Below, one piece after another: positions 21,388 through 32,300 of a stretch of 64,000 bases of DNA (position 1 is its first letter; each line of letters begins with the position of its first letter). The stretch comes from Neocallimastix lanati (nom. inval.) (lineage: Eukaryota > Neocallimastigomycota > Neocallimastigomycetes > Neocallimastigales > Neocallimastigaceae), in assembly GCA_016946835.1 (NCBI GenBank), contig JACVTC010000027.1, forward strand, positions 620,001-684,000, written 5' to 3'. Both the position numbers and the translations under genes were made by a program. A model generated the notes under the pieces. The model was given only the letters and a program-made list of their open reading frames with translations, was not told the DNA's origin and ran no database searches.

Positions 21388-23170
21388 TCTTCCTCCTACT
21401 CCATCTATTAACAATACTTCTATTATGTATGCTAATGTCTGTGGTTTTGATCATAATAAAAGATCTGTTGTTTTTAACTCTCTCATTAATAAATATAATA
21501 TTATATTTATTGCTGAATCCTGGTTCTTAATGATGAATCAGTTACCCATAATAAATTTTTTATTGCTTCCTCTATCAAACCTCCTAAATCCCCCTCTGGT
21601 CATTACAAAGGTGGTATTTACTGTTTTGCACATCAAAATCTCGCTCCTTTTATTCACATTCTTGATTCTTCGTTAAATTCTATTACTATTTCTATCTTCC
21701 GTAAGGTTATTAAAGCAATCTACTTGCAGCCTTCCTTGTCTGACTCAGACTTCGCTATGGCACTCCAATCTGAATACCATCCCTCATTAATTCTTGGAGA
21801 TTTTAATATCGACTTCCTAAAGCATAAATTTAACACTCGACATACTATCGCCATTACTACTTGTAATGCTTTACGCTTATCCAGATTAATTCCCTCTTCT
21901 GGTATGAACCTTTCCAAATTAGATGCTGCTTTTTCTTCTGTTTGTCTTGGTGCTTCTCTCACTATTTTAAATTGTCCTTTCCCAACTGATCATCCTATGT
22001 TTGTTGTTTCATTTCCTGTTCTTGACGAACTTCATATTAATTTTAACAATAGAATTCGCTTCAATCTTCGTCAACTTGCTCTTCCTCTTATTCGGGGAGA
22101 ATTATGCTCAAGACTCAATATTTCTTCTGACTTCTTTATTTCTCTTTTCCAAAATATTCATAACTTCTTTCGCCATGCTACACTTACTGAAAAACAATCA
22201 ATTATTGATGAATCTGAACGTTTATTAGTTGACTCTATCCAAGATGACTGTGCAATTGTTCTTGGTACCTTTCACGGGAAACCAAAACCTCCAACTAACC
22301 TTCCGCATTCCCAGAATTTACCATCTTCTCGTCTTTCCAATTGTTTTCAAACTTGTGATGCTATTAGATTATTTAAAAACCACCTTCAATCTTCATCTCT
22401 TTCTCCTTCTTCTCTTATCTCCTCTGATCCTACTAATTCAGTCATACAGGATGTTTTTGACTTTTATAATGCCGCTTATAAACCAATTGATGATTCTTTT
22501 GCACCTGGTAATATTAGAGAGTTATTTACAGGTATTCCTGATGAAGACTTCATTAACTTTATCACTTTATCCTGTGTTACAGATCAAATTAGTAAACTCT
22601 CTTCTTCTAAGGCATGTGGTCATGATGGCATTCATGCTATCATTTTAAAAGCGTGTTCTAGCTCTAGACTATCTGCTGCTATATATTCTCTTTTTAAATG
22701 TTGTGCCTCTTTGGGTGTCACTCCGTTAAGATGGAATGAGTCTATTATTTTCCCTATTCCAAAAAAGTCCTCTTCTCGTCATATTCAAGACTATAGACCT
22801 ATAGCGCTTACAAATATTTTCAGACGATTATTTGAATCCATTCTTCTTAAGTTTATTAGATCTAAACTCTCCATGTTCTTTGATCTTTGTCCTAATCAAA
22901 CGGGCTACTCTACTATCACTCATGCTATTGTTTCTAATGAGATAGCTTGCTCTGGTTCCTCATTACAATTTCACGTATTCCTTGACTTAAGGAAAGCTTA
23001 TGACTCGGTACCTATGGTCATGTTGGTTAATAAACTTATTAATAGAAATATTCCTTCTGGCATTGTTTCTCTTTTAATCTCTCTTTTCACCTCCTGTACT
23101 ACAAGAATTCTTGTTAATGGTGAATTAACAAATAAAATTCAACTTTCTAGAGGACTCATGCAGGGTGCCA
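21368..23170 (+). pseudogene. LINE ORF2, endonuclease and partial reverse transcriptase
   Basis: The N-terminus has the APE-endonuclease start IMYANVCGFDHNKR, then IIFIAESWF (E of the active site). After a frameshift between ~21530 and 21724, LILGDFNIDF (near 21790) and TDHPMFVVSF (near 21985) complete the endonuclease motifs. RT follows: SKACGHDGIHAIILKA, IPKKSSSRHIQDYRPIALTN, FLDLRKAYDSVPMVM and LSRGLMQGAIL. The sequence leaves the LINE at ~23170, before the FxDD motif, where the foldback element begins; the last ~15 codons of the frame, to 23217, are foldback sequence. Inactive. Confidence 0.85.
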
Positions 23171-23576
23171 TCTTGGCATTTCCCCAGATTGCATTTCGCC
23201 AAGTGGCGTATTATTAAAATGTTGCATTTCCCCAAGTTGCATTTCGACAAATGGCTTATTGATATAAGTAAATGAATGAATAAATAAATAAAAATTCAAA
23301 ATAATTTTTTTAAACTTGTTTTTATTATATTTTATAATTAATTATAGATATTTTTTAAAATAAAATAATTATTAATAATATTTAATTATAAAAATAAATT
23401 TAATTATAAAGATATATTTTAATATTTTGTAAAAAAATAATATTATAACAATACTTTAATTATAAAAATATATTTTTAAAATAATAAATTTTTATCATAT
23501 ATTTTAATGTTCTTAAGCTAACCAAATCTAATAAAGATTAAAAATACAATAATTATTAAAGTATTTTTAATGGGTG

Positions 23577-23720
23577 TGGGGCATTTCGCCAAATTGCATT
23601 TCGCCAGGTTGCGTTTCGCCAATTTTTTTGAAAGCATTTGGCGTATTAAAAAATGTGGCATTTCGCCAAGTTGCTTTTAACCAAATTGAGAATTATTAAA
23701 TAAATAAATAAATAAATAAA
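23577..23720 (+). repeat. Inner cluster of CATTTCGCC repeats
   Basis: GGCATTTCGCCAAATTGC, CATTTCGCCAGGTTGC, GTTTCGCCAATT, then GGCATTTCGCCAAGTTGC: four copies of the foldback terminal motif inside the larger foldback element. Probably the end of a second, nested element of the same kind whose partner end I could not place. Confidence 0.55.
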
Positions 23721-24099
23721 ATTAAATATTTTTAATATTGATGTATTTATATTTTTGAAGTAAATATTTAAATATTAAAAAATTTTTTTTCATATATAAA
23801 TAGCTTTACAAATATCTGTTTAAATAAATAATAAATTGATAAATAATAAATAAAAAAAAAAAATAATAATAAAATAAACAATATAGTAATATAATTAATA
23901 AAAAAAAATAATAATATAAACACTATTGCTATAATTATAAAAGGATTGTCATTAATAATAATAATGACGATTAAATTATAAATAATATTATTACTATTTT
24001 ACAAAATATTAAAATATATCTTTATAATTAAATATATTTTTATAATTAAATATTTTAAATAATTATTTTATTACTATTTTACAAAATATTAAAATATAT

Positions 24100-24640
24100 C
24101 TTTATAATTAAATATTATAAACTATTATTTTATTACTATTTTACGAAATATTAAAATATATAATAATAATTTTTTTAATAGTAAAAATTATTTTAAAAAG
24201 AGAATAAATGAATAAATACAATAATTATTTTTAATCTTTATTAGATTAGGTTAGCTTAAGAACATTAAAATATATTTTTATGATAAAATTTTATTATTTT
24301 AAAAATATATTTTTATAATTAAAGTATTGTTATAATATTATTTTTTTACAAATATTAAAATATATCTTTATAATTAAATATTATAAACTATTATTTTATT
24401 ACTATTTTACGAAATATTAAAATATATAATAATAAATTTTTTAATAGTAAAAATTATTTTAAAAAGAGAATAAATGAATAAATACAATAATTATTAAAGT
24501 ATTTTTAATCTTTATTAGATTTGGTTAGCTTAAGAACATTAAAATATATTTTTATGATAAAATTTTATTATTTTAAAAATATATTTTTATAATTAAAGTA
24601 TTGTTATAATATTATTTTTTTACAAAATATTAAAATATAT
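24100..24640 (+). repeat. 266-bp tandem duplication in the foldback right arm
   Basis: The block with AATATTATAAACTATTATTT ... TTAATCTTTATTAGAT ... GTTAGCTTAAGAACATT occurs twice, offset by 266 bases (for example ending at 24120 and 24386). Differences are few. It lengthens the right arm relative to the left. Confidence 0.7.
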
Positions 24641-24878
24641 CTTTATAATTAAATTTATTTTTATAATTAAATATTATTAATAATTATTTTATTTTAAAAA
24701 ATATCTATAATTAATTATAAAATATAATAAAAACAAGTTTAAAAAAAATTATTTTGAATTTTTATTTATTTATTCATTCATTTACTTATATCAATAAGCC
24801 ATTTGTCGAAATGCAACTTGGGGAAATGCAATCTGGGGAAATGCAATCTGGGGAAATGTAACTCTCTAACCGAAATTC

Positions 24879-25088
24879 GGGAGAGTTGCATTTCCCCAAG
24901 TTGCATTTCGCCAACTGGAGTATTGATATAAATAAATGAATGAATAAATAAATGAAAATTCAAAATAATTTTTTTTTTAAACTTGTTTTTATTCAATATT
25001 AATACTATTTAATTTTATTTATTTATTTAATAATTTTCAATTTAGCGAAAAGTAATTTGGCGAAATGCAACTTGGTGAAATGTCCCAC
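24879..25088 (+). mobile_element. Small foldback/MITE-like element, copy 2
   Basis: Second copy of the element at 12295-12505, from GGGAGAGTTGCATTTCCCC to GGTGAAATGTCCCAC. It lies head-to-head with the larger foldback element: GGGGAAATGTAACTCTC, a 13-base spacer and GAGAGTTGCATTTCCCC make a near-perfect palindrome across 24850-24897. Noncoding. Confidence 0.7.
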
Positions 25089-25120
25089 TCCTCATAAGAA
25101 TAATGAAACATGTCTAACTG
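25089..25120 (+). other. Left flank of Copia-2
   Basis: Short unassigned sequence. The last five bases before the LTR are AACTG, the target duplication expected again beyond the window after the rest of Copia-2. Confidence 0.5.
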
Positions 25121-25427
25121 TGTTAAAATATTCATATTTTATTTTATATTTTTATATTATTAATATTATACTTTTATATTCTTATATTATTATCAATATT
25201 ATATTCTTATATTAATATTTTATTATTATATTTTTATGTTGTGTAACATCTATCTTTGTGCATTAATTCATAGAATAATCACATGATTAAAGATGTAATT
25301 TTTACTATAAAAAATAATTATTTTTATTATCTTAAAAAAACGAGTTCTTAAAATTAATAAAATTTATGTATTAAATAAATACAAAAATTAAATAAAGTTT
25401 ATTATAAAAACACATATACATTTCTCA
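25121..25427 (+). repeat. Copia-2 5' LTR
   Basis: Begins TGTTAAAATATTCATATTTT and ends CATTTCTCA. Its first ~110 bases match 39907-40020, directly after the RNase H stop, with about three differences. Confidence 0.85.
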
Positions 25428-25442
25428 GATTAAGAGTCTCAA
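25428..25442 (+). other. Copia-2 primer-binding site (tRNA-Lys anticodon arm)
   Basis: GATTAAGAGTCTCAA follows the LTR end directly, identical to the Copia-1 site although the LTRs are unrelated. It is complementary to the anticodon arm of tRNA-Lys(CUU). Confidence 0.75.
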
Positions 25443-25498
25443 TTAGCTCTTATTTTTAAAAAACATATCCGTTATTTAAAACCGCCTTTCTTATAAAT

Positions 25499-26542
25499 AT
25501 GAATACTTCTAACAATTTAGATTCATCTTCAACTCCAAGAGAGATATTAAATGAAGAGAACTTTGATATTTGGGCGTACGAATTGAGAACAAATCTTGAA
25601 ATAAGTCACATAGACAAATACATCCAATTCGACGCAAACAAAGAACTAAATAAACTATATGATAAACTTAAATCCGAAAAGGAAGACAAAAAAGATATTG
25701 AAAACTCAATTTCTATAACTAAAGAAAAGGACGATAGAGCTCGCCAACAAATTCTATGCTCGGTTTCCAAAGAAACCAAAGCCACGTTGATAGGCCTTCG
25801 ATTAAAATCGGCCTACGAAATGTATAAATATCTGGAAAGCGAATATAATATCATAAATATCAACAAAGTTCCAGATTTATACGACCGTTTAAAAAATCTA
25901 AGAGCCAAAACGGACAAAGACGTAATCAAATTTACAACAGAATTCGAACATGTTTGTAATCTACTCCAAGAATTAGGAAAAACAATAGACGAAGATGAAA
26001 AGTTCAAATTACTCCTGAAGGGACTCCCAGGGGAATATAAAAACTATGACAAATTTAATTATAAAGACAATCTTCAAGAGATTGCAAATGAAATCAGAAC
26101 CATAGCTAAAAGAACTTTAAATGCGGAAGACCCAAAACCAGTGGAAGAAGTTTCTTTTATAAAAAATGCGAATAATAATCATTCCCAAAATAATTCTAGG
26201 AATAATAATCACAATAATAATAACAATAACAATAATTATAATAATAATTATAATAATAACTATAACAATAATAACCGGAGAAGAAGAAACCAGAAAAACA
26301 ACAAAATTAACAGGAACAAAACCAAAAGAAATAACGAAAAGTACTGTTCAATCTGTGATAAACATGACCATTTTACCAGAAATTGCTACTTTAACGCAAG
26401 GAACCCTAATAATAAAATTAAAGAAATAGCAAGAAAGTTCAGCAACATTAATCTAGCCAAAGATACAATCAACAACCTTGAAATTATTAATGCACTTAGT
26501 GATTATGAAGAACCTCAAGAAACTCATGAGAAGAATATCTGA
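25499..26542 (+). CDS. gag: Copia-2 Gag
   Basis: A 347-residue Copia-type Gag with ATG at 25499. The domain starts at ENFDIWAYELRTNLE (residue ~20) and includes DLYDRLKNLRAKTD and LLKGLPGEYKNYDKF. An Asn-rich, AAT-repeat-encoded stretch (residues ~222-260) precedes a basic region and one CCHC zinc knuckle, CSICDKHDHFTRNC, at residues ~283-296. Pol text follows at 26567 (MSPEPPMNNS) and is interrupted by Gypsy-2 at 26749. Confidence 0.9.
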   Translation: MNTSNNLDSSSTPREILNEENFDIWAYELRTNLEISHIDKYIQFDANKELNKLYDKLKSEKEDKKDIENSISITKEKDDRARQQILCSVSKETKATLIGLRLKSAYEMYKYLESEYNIININKVPDLYDRLKNLRAKTDKDVIKFTTEFEHVCNLLQELGKTIDEDEKFKLLLKGLPGEYKNYDKFNYKDNLQEIANEIRTIAKRTLNAEDPKPVEEVSFIKNANNNHSQNNSRNNNHNNNNNNNNYNNNYNNNYNNNNRRRRNQKNNKINRNKTKRNNEKYCSICDKHDHFTRNCYFNARNPNNKIKEIARKFSNINLAKDTINNLEIINALSDYEEPQETHEKNI

Positions 26543-26748
26543 CTAGATGGAGGAAATCCATATGACATGTCTCCTGAACCACCAATGAATAACTCTTATG
26601 AATCAAATGATTTAATAATCAATTATTTAGGGGACTATAACAAACCTAAAACAAATCCAATCAACTATAATATTTCAAATGAATCAATTCATGATGAACA
26701 TAAATCAAATATATCAAATAATTTTATGGAATCACGTGATATAATAAT

Positions 26749-27315
26749 TGATCTAAAACAAATATGTGTAGTAACATATTTGTATATTTAATAATAATTA
26801 TTAAATATTAAATTTATATCTTTTGATAATAATTTTTATAATATATTATTAATTATTCATTATTATATTATAATTACTATTATAATATATATTAAATTAC
26901 ATATTATTTTATAATATATTATATTATATTATTTATTTTATAATTATATATTATTATATTAAAATATAATAATATTTTTATATTTAACTTTAATAGGATT
27001 TTTATTATATTATACAATATATTATTATGTATTATTTTATATTTATTTTTTCTTTTACATATAATATACATTTATTATTTAAATATAGATATTGTATTCT
27101 TATATATATATAATTTATATTATATGTTTAAAATATATTTCATACTATTAAATTTTATAATTTTAAAATGTAATTTCTTAATAATAACCAATTTCTAATA
27201 AATTAATTTAGAAAGGGGGGTTTTTTTAGTTTTTAGGAAAAGGAATAATAAATTAAATAAAGATATAACTATATTATTATAATTAAAATATAGCACATAA
27301 AAGTCCCGTATATCA
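26749..27315 (+). repeat. Gypsy-2 5' LTR
   Basis: Begins TGATCTAAAACAAATATG and ends CCCGTATATCA. A direct copy lies at 33847-34412. It includes the unusual G6-T7 tract GAAAGGGGGGTTTTTTTAG in both copies. Confidence 0.95.
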
Positions 27316-27467
27316 AAAATTGGTGGAGATATCGGGGATGTGCAATAATATAGTTGTATTATTTTTATAAGTGTTTTATTAAGAGATATATTTTTATTAT
27401 AATTATTTTCCTGTGTTAATTTATTAAGTTTAAATAAAATATTAGTTGAAAATTAATAATTACGCGT

Positions 27468-27501
<34 letters not shown>

Positions 27502-27722
27502 ATATATATATTTTATTTTATTCTTATTAATTAAAGGCAGCTGGGAATTTGGACCAGGATAAAAACGAATAAGTCTTTAATTACTATTTAGATTTAGTTA
27601 ATAGTGATAAGTTAGTTAATTAATTGTAATATTTTATTTGTAATTAAAGATAACTGGGAGTTTGAACCAGTATAAAAACGAATAAGCCTTTAATTATTAA
27701 CTATTAGTTTATTATAAAAAAA

Positions 27723-27753
<31 letters not shown>

Positions 27754-27794
27754 GAAGTAATAAATAGTATTAATTAGTAAATTAATTAATAAGT

Positions 27795-27850
<56 letters not shown>

Positions 27851-28056
27851 ATATATATAATAATAATAAATAATAATTATAATAATATTAATATTGATAA
27901 TAATACTTAGTAACAAAAATAAATAGTAAAAATTTTTAATAGTGATAAAATATATATTTAATTTTATAAATTATTGAACGCGTTTTATTAGTTAATAAGA
28001 CTATATATTATTGTATTTATATATATATACTACTCATTATTTGGAATTTCCTTAAA
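27316..28056 (+). promoter_or_regulatory. Gypsy-2 primer site and repeat-bearing leader
   Basis: TTGGTGGAGATATCGGGG at ~27320 is the primer-binding site, identical to that of Gypsy-3. Two 50-bp copies, 113 bp apart (27531-27580 and 27644-27693), each run from TTAAAG to CTTTAA and share CTGGGA(A/G)TTTG(G/A)ACCAG and AAAAACGAATAAG; their ends can pair into hairpins. Long A runs lie at 27470-27499 and 27799-27848. Possible roles (packaging or translation control) are inference. Confidence 0.7.
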
Positions 28057-29181
28057 ATGTCAAGTTCACCTACTACTTCGACAACTCTAGTGGATAACGA
28101 TGATGTCGATACTAGAACTCTACCAAGGATTGGAGGTGTTCATAAAGATGCAGAAATTTGGAAGTTTCGTATTACTGACTGGTTTAGAAGGGAACGTATT
28201 GTAACGGATGCAGGAAAATTCAGTTATATCATTGCATCCTGTGAGGATGATATAGTTCGTGTACTTCATATGGAACAAGTCAAGTTGAATCGGATTCTAA
28301 CACTAGATGAATGTGTATACCTAATTAAAAAGAAATATTGGAGAGAAAATCTGAAAGAAGACAAATTAAGACAAATTAAGAAAATTATGATCAATCCAAA
28401 TGAAAGTATTTACGACTTTAATACTAGATTCTTAGAGTTATATGATCAATTAGATTCCGCAGACCAATCTTCCTTCTCAGTGATCGACTATGAAAATGCC
28501 TTGAGACCTCGTAGTAGAATTTATGAAAGAATCGCCATGGCTGAAGCTCCTGACCTTGAAACTGCCTGTAAATTAGCTGAGAAATATGAAAATATATTAA
28601 CTCAATCTCAAGGAAACCAAGAAATGTGGGGTCCTTATGGTAATATCAATAATTATAATAGAAGAAATAATTTTTCCCAATCTGGTAGATCAAACTTTAA
28701 TAATGCTTTCATTGATCAATATAATAATAATTCAAATTTCACTCCATTTAATAATAATTTTAATACATTTAACAATTCAGGAAATTTTAATAGAATAAGA
28801 AGATTTAATAATGTATCATTAAATTCATCATCTAGAATGAATTCTAGCGTTTTGAGAAATTTTAGAAACCCAAATTTTAATAGTTTTAATAATAACAATA
28901 ATCTTGGTAACAATAATTTTAATAATAATTATAACAATGGTAATAATTATAATAATAGTAATAACAATAATCGTAATATGAATCACAATACAAATAATTA
29001 TAATAATAATTCTGATGTTATAGACGATTTAACTAATCAAATGAAAAATTTAAAAATTAAAACCTGTTATTTCTGTCATCAACCGGATCATGTTTTAAAA
29101 GATTGCGTTGCTTTTGATAGATTCCAAAATGATCCAAATTATGAAAATTATATTAATTCCTTATATTCTCAAAAAAACTAG
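28057..29181 (+). CDS. gag: Gypsy-2 Gag
   Basis: A 374-residue Gag, ATG at 28057. Capsid-type helical region at residues ~30-190 (WKFRITDWFRRER; IMINPNESIYDFNTRFLELY). A long Asn/Phe-rich linker (~200-330) precedes a CCHC knuckle, CYFCHQPDHVLKDC, at ~347-360. The pol frame opens about 200 bases downstream. Shares the DFN(T/V)(R/K)F motif with the Gypsy-3 Gag. Confidence 0.92.
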   Translation: MSSSPTTSTTLVDNDDVDTRTLPRIGGVHKDAEIWKFRITDWFRRERIVTDAGKFSYIIASCEDDIVRVLHMEQVKLNRILTLDECVYLIKKKYWRENLKEDKLRQIKKIMINPNESIYDFNTRFLELYDQLDSADQSSFSVIDYENALRPRSRIYERIAMAEAPDLETACKLAEKYENILTQSQGNQEMWGPYGNINNYNRRNNFSQSGRSNFNNAFIDQYNNNSNFTPFNNNFNTFNNSGNFNRIRRFNNVSLNSSSRMNSSVLRNFRNPNFNSFNNNNNLGNNNFNNNYNNGNNYNNSNNNNRNMNHNTNNYNNNSDVIDDLTNQMKNLKIKTCYFCHQPDHVLKDCVAFDRFQNDPNYENYINSLYSQKN

Positions 29182-29378
29182 ATAATGGAAGAAGGCTAAC
29201 TTCCTTTAATCAAAATGCCAACCCTAGTATAATTGCAGCTACCTCATGGAATGATAATTACAAAAATATTATTGCTGCTGCAAAACGTAGTAGAGATGAA
29301 AAATATTCATCCTTACTACCAAAAACAAAAAGAAAAATTAATAATGAAGAATTAAGCGAAAATGATTATACTAATAAA

Positions 29379-32300
29379 ATGTATTATAATACAATAAATA
29401 ATTCACCTAAAATAAAATATAATTTAAGAAATAGAAATATTGTAGAGTTACCCCTTAAGAATAAACCAAAAATTAATTACAATATTAATAATACTAAAAA
29501 TTTTAATCATGATATAACTAATAAACATGACAACGAAAATGTGGATAATAATACATTGGAAAGTATTAATGATGGAAATTTAGATAAACTAAATATTAAC
29601 AAAACGAAGGTATTGAACAATAATGATTTTGAAAGTATAGGTAAGAAAATAAGGAATAATAGTTTGGATATTGTGGATAAAGCAGATTTGGATATTATGG
29701 ATAAAGTTGACTTGGATGTAGAGAACAATAATAAAAATAAAACGGATAACTTGAACACTCAAAATGAAGAAATTGGTAAAAATAGTAAAGTTAATAATCT
29801 AAATAAAATTGGAATTGGAAATAGAATGAACCCTACCAATGATAAAGAAAGAGATAAAACGAAGGACAAAGCTACCAGAGTTGGTCAAATAATTCAATTG
29901 TTAGAGGGTGTTGAACCATACGATATTGTGGAAGAATTGAGAAATACCCCAGCTAATATTAATTTGGCTCAGTTATTAGGAATTAGTAGTGCCTTGCGTG
30001 CCGATGTTAACAGAAGTTTCAAAAAATTGAAAACAGAAGAGGAAACAATCATAGGCTATGCGGAATGTTACGATGACATCGAAAATTTTGAGATTGTCAA
30101 CAATCCGACACATTGCTACTGTACCAGGGAAGTCCAGGAACACGATATTGCTGTGGTCAGTGGTTCCGTTGATGGTTATCCTGCCGCTATTTTAATTGAT
30201 GGTGGTAGTAACGCGAATTTAGTAACTAGGAAATTTCTCACAAAATTCATCAAAAATTATACTGTTGTAAGAACTACCTCTGGCAGAGTACATCAAGCTT
30301 TATCTGATGTTGAAGAAAAGGTTTATGAAATAGTTCAACTTGAAGTACAAATTGGAACATTAAAAATTAATACTGAATTTAGAGTCGTGGATAACGGTGA
30401 TCCTATTTTTGATATAATTATTAATTTAAAAACACAAGCGGATTATAAGTTGCTAGTAGATGCTAATAGTAAATATTTATATGTGAGAAATAAAATTAAT
30501 AATATCAATGGTATTTTCAGTTTTAACGTTGTACCCTTAGTACCATTAGAGGACGTTCAAATTTTTCAATCTCAAGCTATGTTTTGTTATATAATAGAAA
30601 ATCCACCTTCTACAATAATTAATAATATTAATAGTATTAATGAGAATGTTGATAAAAATAAAATTCTTGAAGTATTAATTGATAATATGGATATCAAAGA
30701 TTTGGATTTTAAGGCAGAATTCAAAAAAATATTAAATTCTTATACAGATGTTATAGCCGTTTCCAGTGATGATTTGGAACCTTCAGAATTACTACCTCAC
30801 CATATTGAACTAATTGCAGGTAGTAAACCTATTAAACAAAAAGCTTATAGAATTTCTCAAATTCAATTAGAAGCTTTAAAAATAGAATTAAAGAAATTAA
30901 TAGATAAAGGACTAATTGTACCATCTCATTCACCATGGTCGTCACCTATTGTATTAGTACCTAAGAAAAACGGTCGTTGGAGATTATGTATAGATTATAG
31001 ATTATTAAATAATATCACTAAAAAGGATGCCTATGCAATCCCGATAATACAAGAAATTTTTGATGCTCTAAAAGATGCTTATATTTTTTCAACTTTGGAT
31101 CTGTTTAGTGGGTATCACCAGATACCTATGTTTAAGGATGATCAAGAACTTACTTCATTTACTACTAAGTTTGGAAATTATTACTTTAAGGTAATGCCTT
31201 TTGGTTTGACCAACGCTCCTGCTACCTTCCAGAGAGAAATGAATCGTATATTCTTTGACTTAATAAATAAATGTGTTCAAATATATTTGGATGATATTAT
31301 TGTATATTCACTATCCATTGAACAACATCTAATAGATTTAACAAATGTTTTTGAAATTCTTAGAAATAATAAATTAAAAATGAATATTGAAAAGTGTCAT
31401 TTCTGTGTTTACGAAGTTGAAGCGTTGGGACACAAGATTTCAAATAAGGGGTTATTACCCATAGAAAGAAAAGTAGATGCAATCAAGAATTTAGATATTC
31501 CTACCAATATTTCTGAATTACGTTCTTTTCTTGGAATGGTTGGATATTACAGAAATTTTATTGAAAACTATGCTTCTATTTCTGAACCCCTACGTAAACT
31601 TTTAAGGAAAAACTCACCTTTTATTTGGACTAAAGAACAAACTATTAGTTTTGATAATATGAAGAATTCTCTTTGTAACGCACCTATCTTATGTTATCCA
31701 CGTTTTGATAAACCCTTTATTATTCGTACAGATGCTAGCTATCTAGGGATAGGTGGAGTATTATTACAACTATATGAAGATAAAATAGAACACCCAGTAT
31801 TTTATATTAGTCGTTCTTTAAGTAAATCTGAACATAATTACTCTATTACTGAATTGGAAGGAACTGCAGCTTACTACTGCATTAATAAGTTTAAACCCTA
31901 TATTCTTGGAAACCCTTTTCGGACTATTCTTTACACAGATCATCAACCTTTAGTTCCTATAATTAAAAACAATGAACCAAATACAAGTAAACATGCTCGT
32001 TGGTGTCTTTTATTTAGTCAGTTACAAGTTGACGTTGTTTATCAACCCGGGAGAGCAAATATATTAGCTGATGCACTTTCTCGTATAAAAAGGAAAGATA
32101 TTATTACTACTAATGCTTTGGTAAACGATAATAATAGTAATACTGAAGGTAACGTAAAAGAAAACAATGAAAATAATATTGATGATGAAGGTAATAGAAG
32201 CGAAAATGGTGGAAATGGTATAGTTGATAATAATAATATAATAATTAATAATAATAACGAAGAGGATACTCCCAGAGAATTTATTGATGAAATTGAAAAT

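Larger units (their letters stand above)
19210..23170 (+). mobile_element. Non-LTR retrotransposon (LINE), 3' truncated
   Basis: Two-ORF LINE: ORF1 with a zinc-like cluster and a long low-complexity C-terminus, and ORF2 with an APE-type endonuclease followed by RT. The element stops in the middle of RT at about 23170, where foldback repeats begin, so the catalytic FxDD part, any RNase H and the poly(A) tail are absent. Thr/Ser-rich ORF1 text with VEGIRRCEMSRIRL and WQLKNISFIGNN recalls LINE ORF1s of early-diverging fungi (from memory of the family). Both ORFs are frameshifted. Confidence 0.85.
23171..24866 (+). mobile_element. Foldback element with ~340-bp inverted repeats, inserted at the LINE end
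   Basis: A noncoding element whose left arm (about 23171-23560) is the reverse complement of its right arm (about 24480-24866). Outer ends are iterations of a 15-bp motif: TTGCATTTCCCCAGA, then TTGCATTTCCCCAAG, then TTGCATTTCGACAAA. Inward landmarks are GGCTTATTGATATAAG, AATTCAAAATAATTTTTTT, AAACTTGTTTTTATTATATT and GTTCTTAAGCTAACCAAATC, each found inverted on the right. The inner part (23577-24480) holds a second cluster of CATTTCGCC words and a 266-bp tandem duplication. Tandemly repeated long inverted ends are typical of foldback (FB/Galileo-like) elements. Confidence 0.75.

Noticed and set aside
24778-24996. Minus-strand frame with repeats like LHFPRLHFP
   Set aside because: It is the translation of the iterated foldback terminal motif; no start context, domain or wider conservation.
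26166-26429. Frame encoding Ile/Thr repeats
   Set aside because: A shadow of the Asn-rich AAT tract in Copia-2 gag read in another frame.
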